Below are positions 22,400-33,869 of a stretch of DNA of 64,000 bases, piece by piece; position 1 is the stretch's first letter, and every line of letters begins with the position of its first letter. The stretch spans positions 62,001 through 126,000 of the forward strand of contig VWYX01001134.1 in NCBI GenBank assembly GCA_013396525.1, in the 5' to 3' direction. This DNA comes from Chaetorhynchus papuensis (lineage: Eukaryota > Chordata > Aves > Passeriformes > Rhipiduridae). The notes beneath the pieces were generated by a model. It made no database searches, was not told the origin of the DNA, and saw nothing but the letters and a program-made list of their open reading frames with translations. A program made the position numbers and the translations under genes.

Positions 22400-25300
22400 C
22401 TGCAGGTTTGAGGAAGGAGTGGAAAAAGACATCAGGACTTTGCTTTCTCCCTACAGAGTGCTGCTTGGGGATTTATTTTACTACAACCACCGTTACGGCA
22501 ATGAGAGGGTTCGGACATTCCCAGTGCTTTGTTTTTATTGGCCTTTCACAGAATTGCTACCTGGGAAACGCCCTCTTGTTAAAACACCTTGAATATCATC
22601 TCACCTTGCTGCCAGAGCAGCCCACTGCTCTTGGGGAAGCTGCTGTGGCTGGAGACCCCAATTCCAGCTGAACTTGATCACCCTTGGCAGAAATGAGATG
22701 TAATGCAAGAAAGTCTCCCAGTGCACTGATGTCCCAGGAAGAGACAAAGACCGCAACACAACTTTAAAACTACCTGCACAGGCTGTGCACTTTCCAGCCT
22801 TCTGCTGTGAATGTCTGTAGTTCTGCACTGCCTGGGAAGAGTCAGGCCAAGGCATGGAGTGGCTCCTGCCCTGAATTACGTGCAAAAGGTGAAAAACAAC
22901 TTTCTTTACCATTCTGATATTCTGCAGACCTGTCCTTTCCTCCAGAAAAGGCAGGCAGGATGATTAGTGCTCATTGAACTTTTTGCTGTACTTATTGACA
23001 GCTGTGGTTTGTGTCACAGCATTTTTGACTTTTAAAAGTCTCTGTTGCATGCTACAAGCCAAAAAAAAAATGGCAAGGGTGGATTGTATCATGTCAGGAA
23101 AGCATTTTCATTGTTTCAAAGCATTTCTTTCAAATTCCACAGCAGAATAGGCAGCCACAGTCAAAACCCCTCTTAAATTAGTGTGCTGATAGTCCACGTG
23201 TCGCACAGCCAGTTACATGGGCAGGGACAGGAGTTGGCTTTCAGGGATCAATTCTCCTTGGACACACAGCATGCTGGCGAATGTCAAAAGCAATTACACA
23301 ATTGTTTCTAAAGAAGGTGCTACATAAATGTGTGCACACGGCTGTAGATTAGGTGAAAAGTTTCACTGTTAGAGTAGAACATTTGTAACCAGGATACACC
23401 AGGAAAAATAATATCCTGATAATAATTTCCTACACGTTGTATGAGGCTCTTCCCACTCACTAGAAATAGATGTATTTGAAATACTTTACCCTTGTGAAGG
23501 GTGAAAGGCCTAAATATTTAATAAAATGCTTGAGATTCTATTCTGCAACATTATTTATGTTCCTGAATCCACCTTTCTTCCAAATTAAGTATCTCAGTTC
23601 CCTGCATTTCATCTTCCAGGGAGAATTACAATCTAAACCAGCCAGGAGACTGAGTGAAGGATGAAAAATCCCTCCTTTCTTCAGCATTTGGGTGGAGCTC
23701 CACTGCCCTATCCTGCATCTGGCTGTGAGCCTGTGTGCTTGTTCTTGGCATGGTTGGTTGTCTTTCCCTTCTCTGTTTAGAAATGATGATTGTGATGGGA
23801 GGTGGCAGTGGGGCTGCTCTCCTTACGCCAGCATCCCTGAGCATGCACACACAAACTGGGTTCAAACACCTCATGTGAAGGTGGTCTGCAGAGCTGCACT
23901 AATGTCCTGCTGGTGAGATGCTCAGAAGAATGGGAATGAGGATGGAAAAAAGATGCACTGACTCTTGTGCCAGTGCTCTGGCTGTGAAAGAGTCCTGAAA
24001 TCCATGGCTGATATCACGTAGTTCATGTGTAGCCATAAATCTACATATATTTCCATATATAAATTCACCCACACAAAATATATTCAGGACATTAAACCAA
24101 AGTGCCAGTCTGATCATGCTAAGTGTAAGGGGAGAGACAACCACGCTAAGTCATTTTCTAAAAGCCATTAATTAAAGCTACATTATTTGAATGGTTAACA
24201 AATTTCCCTGCCTTCTTCTCACTCCATTGCAGAGATTTCCGGTGACCTTCTAAGAGTGAGGGTCTTGCAGTATCTTGCCCAGAGCTCCCTTAACTCTTGA
24301 ATAGCTGGGGAGCCAGCTTTGCAGGACAGACTGTAAGCAGCCCACTGCAGGTGTCAGTTCAGTGTGTGTCCACGCTGAGGGCACAGCTCATCTGAGATCT
24401 CACCTTGCAGTTTATTTTTACGACCTGTGAGCTTTGGTCTCCTGGGTCGAAATTGCTTAATGGTAGAGAATCCTTCTCGAGCAACACCCGAGAAGAAGCT
24501 CTTCTAACAGGCAGAAAGAATAGGGCACATTCAAAAATTACAGGACAAGGACATGGCCAAGGGCACGATGCAACCGTCTGCACAAGGTGTGGTGCTGCAA
24601 GCAGGGAGAAAGGGTTCTTAATGAGCTGGACCCTTTTTAACTTACTTCTGTTAATGTCAAAGGGAGGTACGTGCATGAATGTGTCTGGACTTTTTCTGTG
24701 TGCACTACCTGGGCATTTACATTTCTATTTACCTATTTGTGAAGATTTGGGAGCTGAGGGAGCAGGGTAATTCTGTGGTGAGTGACTCATTGTTTGAGTG
24801 CGACCCAGGGTAAAATTCCCTTTCAAAATAAATGGATTTGTATTAATGCAAAAGCAGTAAATGAGGATAGGACCTCTCATGCCTTGTCACAGGAGGGCAA
24901 ATTTTCTTCTGTATATTCTGGAGCACTGTAGATACAAATGGGCATTTTCCAGGCTTTGATACTAAGGCAATTTGGAAGGGAAGGTTTATTAACACAACCC
25001 CCTTTGTCCGTGGCATGAGAAATGAAGCAAACCCAAGCACCACCACCAGGTAAAGTGGAGGGGGACTTACTCTTGCCAGTCTCATCTTGGGATTTAGTCA
25101 AATGCAAAATGCTGAGTTTGCCCCATTTCAGTCACAAGGAAGCTTGTTGTCATGGCACATCATCATTGCCTGCTCTGTTACTTCATTAAAATGTTACAGC
25201 TGTTATTTAAGGAAGAAACCAAGCTGAAAAATTACAAACTCTAACCAGCAGCACACAACCCCCTCTCTCCTCCGCTCCCCACCTTCTGTGGCAAAGACAT

Positions 25301-28300
25301 AGGAGCAGGATGTGATGAAAATGCCCTGAAGACCTTTCCCTCTGACTATAAATGCAGTTTATCCAAATTAGCCACTAACCTTTTTTTCTTCTCTGACCTT
25401 TCTCCTCCCCACTGCCTCTCTCTCACCTCTCTCTGATGAGTCCCACCTCTCTCAAGAGTTCATTATTTTCAACAGCCTTTGCTGGTGCAAGCCAGTGGAG
25501 GTCAGTTAAAGAAAAGCTTGAACATCTTCAAACAAGGGAGACTTTTCCCAGAGAGGCACCAGTGAACAGAGAGTTTAAATTGGACCAGGGCAGGAATTTA
25601 CCAGGAGCAAAGATTTCAGATTATTGCATGGATTTTAAGAAACAGCTACACCTCTTCAGTTTCGTAGTCAGTATTACAGCTCTGAGAGATTTCATTTTGG
25701 AGGTAGACCTCCGAGAAAAATAAGCTATTGGCAGTGGGGGGATAGGAAGCAGTAAACAGCTCTGGGGATTGGGGAGCATGGTGCCAATTAAGAGAAGAGA
25801 AGCTAGGTAAAGAAGAGCTCTATTCCACTTTGCAAGTGATTTGTACGTGTTCTGTTAATCCAGGCTACGATTCTCTCTCTGTAATGGAAGTCCTCGGGGG
25901 ACATCCAGGCCTGTGTTAATTGCCTTGGTCCTTGGCCAAGTTCATCGTGGTTCAGAGAGGATACATTCTGGGTAGTAATTCCTGGGGGCCCAGATCTCCC
26001 TGTGGACGTAACCCATCTGCAGCACTTCCAGAGGGCCTCTGCACATCAATATTCTTTGAATGGGCTGGGGGTCAAGACCAGTGCTTGGAGAAAAAAACCT
26101 TCCTAATCTACACGTCCTTCCACTCGAATGACGCAAGTCCATGTGCCCAAGGGTGCTCGGTGGGCCTGAGGGGCAAGGAGAGAGAGAGGACAGGGCTGGC
26201 TGGGCATCTCAGGTGACAGGCAAATATGCTTGCCCTCTCCTTCCTCGGGCAGGAGGGACACGAGCTGCTGAGAAACTTAGCCAACAGCATGTGCCTCCAT
26301 TTCGTTATTTGAATGGCAGCTATTCCTCACCCCAGTTAATGTGGAGCTAGATGAGTCTGAGAGGATGGAAAGTGCTAAAAGGGGCAGCTCGCTATAGGTC
26401 ATCTGATTTCTTTATAATTTTTTTTTTTAGAAATTGCCTGTCCAGATGATGAATTCAACTGGATATTTATTGCTGACTTTAATAAGGCATCTAAACCTAG
26501 CAAGGTAATCTTACTTATTACAGCATGTCGTGTTACAACTTATCATCATAACACTGTAACAAAATGTCAGTGCTGAAGGAATTTTAAGAACAGCATTTTT
26601 TATGGATGGAGTGGGTTCTTCCCTTGGAATTGGAATGTTGCCACCAGAAAAACTGGGGACAGTAGCAGTTTCTGTAGAGCAAGGTCAAAAGTCTCATCAG
26701 TGCCTTCTACAGAACCCACTTCCCTTCTTATTCCCAACTATACAGGTTTACAAAAGAGGCAACATGGCAGAGTTTCCTTATGTTGAATTTACCCTGCAGG
26801 CATGTGTGTGCTTCAAAACTCAGTGCAAACAGAAAGGGCTGCTGGGCAACACACGTGCTGTGCTCAATTAAACTTCTGCTTGATCTGAGGTTTAAAATCC
26901 TTTGGTAATAAGACTTCAGTACAAACCGGCAGAAGGAGCTTGCCACTCTGCTATAAACACAACAACACATCTGGGACAGGCTCATGAAAGACACAGCTGG
27001 GGAATAACAACTATTTTTGCAGGATTCACTTGGTGGTTGGTATTTCTAGTTGTTATCTAAAACACTTGCACACTTATTCACTTCTTTTCTCTAGTGATTT
27101 CTGAGCTTTTACGATGGTATGTTTGGTAGGTGAGAACAAAATCTGTTGTTAGATCAGGCCTGCAGTTCTTTCATCAAAATTACATGTGTCACTAGAACAA
27201 TTTGCAACAGTTTAAAAAGATGATCCAAATTAAACAATGCTAAGCCATGTTGCTATCAACCTCAGAAGTGTGGGGGAAGCCAAAAAAAGACTAAAAGGTA
27301 TATGACAGGAACAGGGGTATGAACATAAGAGCCAAATGCCAGGGCCTCAGACTGACGCTGCTCTCCCTGTTGTTCCTACTTACAAGTGCAAACAAGGCAA
27401 AGCAAGAAATCTCACAGAAAACTGCTGAGGTTTTAGGTTTAGCAGACACTGATGTGAAGCAGTGGCAGCCTGGGTGCTTCAGCTGAGCTGTGGCCTCTGC
27501 CTTTGACAAACAATTCCTGTGCTGGCACCTTTCCTACAGGACAGTGGAGGATGGGAACCTCCAGTGTGGTGATGATGCTGGCTCAGTCAGCAAGCCCTCA
27601 CTTCCCAGGTGGCACACTGGGTATGGGGAGCTGTGCTCTGTATCTGTTACAGCCACTCCTCAAAGGGCATTGAGCTCTGCACTGGATTCCTGCACGTGTT
27701 TACCCTTCAACGTACAGGGAAATTGAAAGCCTGGTAAAATGGTACTCCCAGCCTTTGTGCAGAGCCTCAATCCCATGAAACATCTGCAATGCAGTTAGGA
27801 TCTTTTCTTTCAGGCAGTGCTAAGAGGGAATGCAAAATCATCCCTGTTATTGTGGTCAGGAATACAAGTGTTTTACAAACAATATTATGGCTCCCTAGCT
27901 CCTGCAGACAACAGCAGTATCCCCCAGCCAGTGACCAAGAATTCTACCTATTTACTGAGAATAAGGCATGAGATTTTTAACCATGGAAGAAAGCAATTCA
28001 GTTCTCTGAATGTAACCTTTCCACACATATTTAGAGACCTTTCCTTGTTATTATTTATACCACGAAAGCTATGATCACATAGGTCAAAAAACCTAAGCCA
28101 TCTAAAACTGTACAGAAAGGGAACGCTGCTGCTTCACAAGTATGTGAGTTTTTAGGGAGCTTTCTTCACCTCTGGAGATAGGAAATATATCAGTGGTGAA
28201 AGAAAGTTTATCTGCAATAGCAGGATGGATTGTTCACTGTGTATGTTTGGGCACCTGCAGACATTTATGCCAGCTGCAAAACTGAATGTGTATATCTAAA

Positions 28301-28876
28301 ATAACTGTTCTTCAGTTTTAAGAGTAAATGACTTTTGAATCAAGCAATGCTGTTTTGTTTGTCCCTCCCTGCCAATACAAGATTGTTTTCTGCACTATAT
28401 GCTTTTTTGCAAATGCTTGTTCCTATTTAGTTTAAAATGCCTCAATTGACAACCTCCCTTTCCAGAAAATGTTTTGCTTCCAGTTTTATGAGGGGTTTCT
28501 TTTGGTGGAATTTTCAAATCAGCATCGCTTTAACTTTGCTCTCTGTAATGGCTACAGAAGCCATTACATTTACAAGAAGCATTGGTCCTTGTAAATGCTG
28601 ATCTCTATCCTTCACTGTTCAAAACTCCTTCAGTTATGAAGACTAGATCTTTTGTTTTGTTTGAAATGTTACCAGCAGTAGCCTGGAAAGTGGTTTCCTG
28701 TGCTCTCTGTGGACTTATACCCTGCAACATTGCTGATTTCTTTTAAAGATTTTTTTAAAGACTTGTTTCACACTCTACTTTTGAAAATGGTGTTGAAGAA
28801 AAGGAAAAAGGCAAACAACTGTGCAATAGGGAGAAAGTTACAATAGTGTCATAATAGGATCAAAGTTGCTTCTCAC
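22400..28876 (-). other. PHACTR1 intron
   Basis: This 6.5-kb intron has a GTGAGA donor at its right end. It holds an exon-like segment on the opposite strand at 26431-26503 and a striking double hairpin at 28544-28597, about 280 nt past the donor. No CR1 copy was recognised. Confidence 0.75.
28544..28597. repeat. Two back-to-back perfect inverted repeats
   Basis: The first stem is TGTAATGGCT (28544-28553) with its complement AGCCATTACA (28559-28568) around a 5-nt loop. The second is CATTTACAAG (28567-28576) with CTTGTAAATG (28588-28597) around an 11-nt loop. The two stems are each 10 bp, perfect, and overlap by two bases. They lie in a PHACTR1 intron. Function is unknown. Confidence 0.85.
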
Positions 28877-28938
28877 CTTACGTGTTAATCTTCTCTTAAT
28901 CTCTCGTTTTTCCTCCTGCTCCTCTTGCTCATTCCGGG
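28877..28938 (-). CDS. PHACTR1: PHACTR1 coding exon between RPEL3 and RPEL4
   Basis: This 62-nt exon consists of two bases completing a Pro codon plus 20 codons, with a TTTTACAG acceptor and a GTGAGA donor on the minus strand. The translation begins RNEQEEQEEKREIK and ends RRLTRK. It is the charged helical linker that joins RPEL3 to RPEL4. The linker's basic end also belongs to the region with nuclear-import signals in this family: in PHACTR1, G-actin binding to the RPEL repeats masks import by importin alpha/beta. The EEQEE wording fits PHACTR1 slightly better than PHACTR3 (EEL there, from memory). Phases match both neighbours. Confidence 0.95.
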
Positions 28939-31639
28939 CTGTAAAAGATTTACAAGGATCTCAGACTATGGACTCATCAAGCATGCACAGTTTGCAACAA
29001 AATAAGCCTTTCCATCAGTATATTAATGTTTCAGGACCTCTCTGATGCACAGTATGTCTCTCCGGGGCTGGTGAACGTCCTCAATCCGTAGCTACTGCGC
29101 TTTTTCACACGCTTCATAAAACATCTACAGCTTCCTTCCTTACCCTGTGTTGGCACCTCTTCATGTGTGTCACTTTCTAGAAGGGCTGGGCAGCAAGCCA
29201 GCTCTTCAAAAAAATGTTATCTCCCTGCCCACAGGCCTGGCGGCCTCAGGGGGCTCAGCTACGATATGGTTGGATTCTGCAAGGTCAGTGGTTGGAGAAG
29301 AAACACATGCATTTTTTTTCCATCTACAGAATAATTTCTTGCAGCTACTCTTTGGCAATACAGAAAAAGCCCTTGGGAACAGAGGTGCCAGGCAAATCGT
29401 CCAACTTCCCATGGGCTGAGCAGAGTTAAGGAGAGTGTGTCCTTCCATCATGAGCCTTCAAAGTATCACACTGGAGCATAAAAGCACATCCTAGGGCAAT
29501 AAACTTTCAACATTAAGCCAAAAGATCACGTGCTACAAGCTCTTACCAGGGCATGCCTCAATTCTTCTCCCTCAAAAGCACAATAACACTTGAGTACAGT
29601 AACTCTTCTTCAGCTTAGGAGCAGGCTGTCATGCATTGTCTTTGCATTTACCAAAAGTCACTAAAATCCCAGGTTTCCATGTACTCAGCTTCTCAATCAG
29701 TTAGGATCTGTCTCCACTGCTTTGTGGATGGCTGAAATGCTCCTTACTCCAATCGTGCTGGCACATAATAGGTCAGAGAAAACAACTCATCAGCTTTTCC
29801 AGTAAGTGCTCTGTGCTCCTGCTGGGATCCAGTTTTTGCTCAGATAGGACTAGCTCAGGCAGGAATAACTCTCTGCAGAAGAGATTATGGACCTCAAAGG
29901 CCAGCTGAGGATAGGTGCCTTGATTTAAATTGTCAAACTTTGGACTGCACTAAACTTAAGGGGGAATCCCACGTTCCCCTCTGCTGATCCTGCAGATGGA
30001 GCAGGCACCTCCTGCAGAGAGGCAGTAACAATCCACCAGCCATAGCTTCTTCAGCTGTGAGAGCACAAGCCAGCACTCCCACCAGAAAACTGGGGCTTTC
30101 CCCACACAGAAATGATACCTAAGGTTCAGAGAGCATAGAAGCCTCTGAGCAGGTGAGGAGGGCCAGGCTGGAAGCCAGGTTTCTTGCTGCTCAGCACAGT
30201 AGAGCTGATGGTGCTCTCACAACTGCTCACTGACTTCAGCAGGACTGGGAAGTCTCCACCAAAGTGGACAAAGAACCTGTCAATGCTATGATGTTTCACA
30301 CTACACTTCTGATCTTTAAGTGCCATTTTACCAAAAATCCTGCTTATATTTTCAGAAGGAAGGAAACCAGTAGGGGAGTAAAAAGAACACAAGACAGCAG
30401 GAAGTCACAACTATCTTTTTAAGCGATCACTGGAGTACCTACACCGACAAATGTAATTTTCCACTTTCAATGGTTTCTGTCCCCCTGCTGGGCTGGATTC
30501 TCTTCTAGCAATTGATCCTCTAGCAATTTTTTTCTTCCCCTTGTGTCTCAAATTTGGTGGAGTTGGTCCTGCAAATGCCTGCTTTCAGACACAGCACTAA
30601 AGAGAGTCCACACAGAATGAGGGTAGAACTGCAAGCAGCCAAGGAGTTATGTAAAAAACTTAGTTATGGCTACTCATTTTTGTCCTAGGCATCTGATGTT
30701 TTTCTCTTCTCCTCACTCCCAGCCCAGCCACCCAGCTTCAGAGACAATCAAGCAGGCTTAAGACTTCAGGCAGATAAAAGCTGGAAAATAGGAATACATT
30801 CTCCTTCCAAACTAGAAAGTGACTTTGTTTTAGCTATTTCTTCTAAGTCATGCCAATCTTGTGAAGATACAGAACTGATGTTTTATTTTACCTTATGTGT
30901 TCAGGAGATTCTCTGTTTCTCTAAACCTGTGTGTCAGGGTGAGTGGGTGGATGTAGGTGCAATTTTCATGCCTGACTTCTGTGCCAGTGTGAAATGTCCC
31001 CCAATACAGTTTGAGGCACTCAGAGCCTACCTAACCATCATTTTTGTGTGGAATTTATGCAACCCTGAATGTGCCAGGCTGACAACTGGACTACTTTTAT
31101 CCACCTGTGAAGAGGCACAGGGGCAGTGCACAATGGGGGATTTGAGGCATCCTTCCTTATACACTTAGACAGCAAGAAAAACTGCAAGGTGTTGTTTAGT
31201 CTTCAAACAAACCCTGCAGGTCTGGACTCCTCCCATTACATGCCTTTGACCTAAATCTGAGTCAGTGAATGGAATATACTTCAGTGAAGGACCCTACAAG
31301 AACTAGTTGTCTCTGCTCTGTTTCCTTGCTGTGGCTGCTGTGATCTTACTGTTGCTATCAGCAAGCAGCAGAACTTGGCAATGGATGCTTTGCCCTTGTA
31401 AAGATAACTCATAATTATTGCAGCAGCACAGAGCTAGGAGGTGCTCAATTCATGGATGAAGACTGGCTGTCCAACCACATTTTGCCTCATTTTTTCCCAT
31501 CAGCATGGGCAGTAATGCAGTTACACATGTAATAGGAACATCATGGTACCAGACACGACATTTTCATCAGGGAGACTTCAGCTTTAACTGCAGAGAAAAT
31601 CCTGTTTAGTCTGCTCAAGAGCTTGGTAGGTTTTCTTTT

Positions 31640-31643
<4 letters not shown>

Positions 31644-31689
<46 letters not shown>
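31644..31689. repeat. (TG)23 microsatellite
   Basis: This is an uninterrupted 46-nt run of TG dinucleotides preceded by a T-rich stretch. On the transcribed (minus) strand of PHACTR1 it reads as (CA)n. Length polymorphism is likely. Confidence 0.97.
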
Positions 31690-31692
<3 letters not shown>

Positions 31693-32724
31693 TCTGAGCT
31701 GGGCTCTTGCAAATTGCTTGACCTGCTTATGCAGAGAATTTACACTCTTTTTATTATCACTTCCTAAGTCTCTCTTTCCCAACACTCCATTATATTTATT
31801 AAAGTTCTCCTTCTCAGAAGTCTAGAGGAAGGAGACAAAGTGATGTACAAACCAGAAAATATTTATATTTACTTGTTTAAGGGTAGAGCGTGTTTATGCT
31901 TTCTTTTTTTAATTATGTAACTATTTTAATTTTTTTCTTTCCTGCTGTGGTTCACCAAAAGTTGGAATGCCTTGAAAATACCACATTACTGTTTCCTGTA
32001 AATTGGAAGCTGTTTGTCTACCAAGACACACATGTTTTGGGGCAGATCTGTGCTAATGCAAGCTACAAAAATTCCATTTAGGAAATACAATATGGTTCTG
32101 GATTCAGGGTAGTATTTTCAAACATCCATGTCATTTAAGAGCCTTTATTCAATTAAAAAAGAAACTGATGTTACCCTGAAATGTGAGACATCTTTAGGGT
32201 GCTCTGTGACTGCTGTGCTTGGCAACCTGACCTTTAGGAATGTCTGCAGGGCACCCAGCACTGGAGATGCTGCTCTCTGCTGATGCTGGTTCAAATGCTG
32301 CTGCCCGAGCCGGTGCCCAAGCCCCCACCTTCCCCAGTGCCAGGGCAGTGTCTGCTGGTCACGCAGCAGTGCCAGGTGGTGCCTGCCATGTGTCTGTTCA
32401 CAGGTCCCAGATGACAACATGAGCTGCCAGAGAATTGGCCGCTGTCCCTCTGCGCCTGAGCCTGGCATCAGTCACGTCGCAGGTCCCCCCTTCCCCAGCT
32501 GTTCTGCTACGCCCCGTGAGACAATCACATCTGGATGTGCCAAATATTTCCCCAGGTTCTGCCCCTGACTTCCTCCAGCAGGCAGTCACCAGAGTTAGGA
32601 GTAGACAGTAGGAGTACAGTTACTAAGAGAGGGCTCGTCCCCAACAAGTGGCTTTTCTGGCAGCCTCAGGCTGGCCCACACGGCTCTGCTGTCCAGTCTT
32701 TTCTCCTCTTTGCACTGACAGTGG

Positions 32725-32745
32725 TCTCTCTCTCTCTCTCTCTCT
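32725..32745. repeat. (TC)n microsatellite
   Basis: This is a perfect run of about ten TC units. On the minus strand it is a GA-rich tract inside a PHACTR1 intron. Confidence 0.9.
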
Positions 32746-33813
32746 TTGCCTGCCATGTGTAATAACATGAATGGATGAAAAGACCCTGCTGGGCATTAAC
32801 ACTATCATTACTTTGCTAAGAATTTGATTTTGCAGTATTTAATAAATGAATTCTGCTGATTTTTGGAGAATTAATCTTCTGCTACCATGTTTTTATGATT
32901 CTATACAATGCAGTTATTTGAACAAGAGAACGTGAGTTATGGACCTACCTAAGCAGACATTATGTATAAGGTACCATTTAGGAATACTTTTTTCTGTAGT
33001 AAGTTTTGAAAATTTTCCTGGAAATATGTATTTACTAAAGGGGAAGAACTTGTTTGTTTTCTGTTTCCAAAGTAACAACAACAATTAGATAAACAGCTTT
33101 TTTCTTTTTTTTTAATATTCAAACCACCTCCATGCAAGTAAAGAAACTGTCATTTTCTTCCTCCTCATTCATGAGGTTATGAAAGTTGGACTCAGTCCAG
33201 CTTCCCTTGAAGTCAGTGGCAATGTATCTGCCAACTTAACTTGGTTCAGGACTTCTAAATGGTATTTTGTCCCTTTAAAATATCACATGCTAGGGATCTA
33301 CCAGCAAATTTTTGGCTGATTTAAAGGAAGAGTTTCAGGGGAACATTTCAGGGAAATAACCCTGAATTACACTGGATCCTTTTTTAAATTGAACAAAGGC
33401 TCCAGCTAGTGTAGATTGCTGTGAAGATTTTTGGGAAAGCTAATCAAGCTATGCTCTAATGTCTTTACTAACTTACAATGGGATGCTCATCTAAAGAAGT
33501 GCTGAGTAAAGGAGGCTTTTCAGGATGACCGACCCCCTGTTTGGAACGTCATTCAGTATCTGGGGTTTTTTCTCCAGAGGTTGTTTATTCTTGTAAATTT
33601 ACTGACTCTGATTTTAAAAAACTGTTTCTGCAGATCTAGATGTTATTACAGACTTCTACTCTTATTTGCACTTACGATGCCCTTTATTATTTTAAAGTAT
33701 TATTAGTGATGCTTACACAGAATAGTTGATGTTAATAAAAACCACCAAATGCACATGAAAGCTAACCCAAATTATCTGGCTTCAGGTTAAATGTCAGCAG
33801 AATCAGGACTTAC

Positions 33814-33869
33814 GTTTCAGTATGTTCCTCTGCTCCAATTCTTCAGCCGTTGGCCTCTGGCTCAGTCGC
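33814..33869 (-). CDS. PHACTR1: PHACTR1 coding exon: RPEL3
   Basis: This 56-nt exon carries one base completing an Arg codon, 18 codons, and one base of a split Pro codon. It encodes RLSQRPTAEELEQRNILK, a complete RPEL motif, which is the G-actin binding unit shared with MRTF coactivators. The acceptor on the minus strand is TTTTTCGCAG and the donor GTAAGT. Tandem C-terminal RPELs let PHACTR1 bind several actin monomers and sense the G-actin pool. The exon is far too short for frame-based detection. It was found by matching splice sites and RPEL residues (R, P, E and L all present). It is separated from the upstream exon by a 26-kb intron. Confidence 0.96.

Larger units (their letters stand above)
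28939..33813 (-). other. PHACTR1 intron
   Basis: This 4.9-kb intron has a GTAAGTCC donor at its right end. It contains a (TG)23 microsatellite (31644-31689), a short (TC)n run (32725-32745), and a diverged repeated motif at 33395-33446 that recurs at 40278. No gene or CR1 is recognised. Confidence 0.75.

Noticed and set aside
31643..31825. Frame with a long VCVCVC run
   Set aside because: Artefact of translating the (TG)n microsatellite.
32288..32300. GGTTCAAAT tRNA B-box-like sequence
   Set aside because: No A box, acceptor stem or cloverleaf around it.
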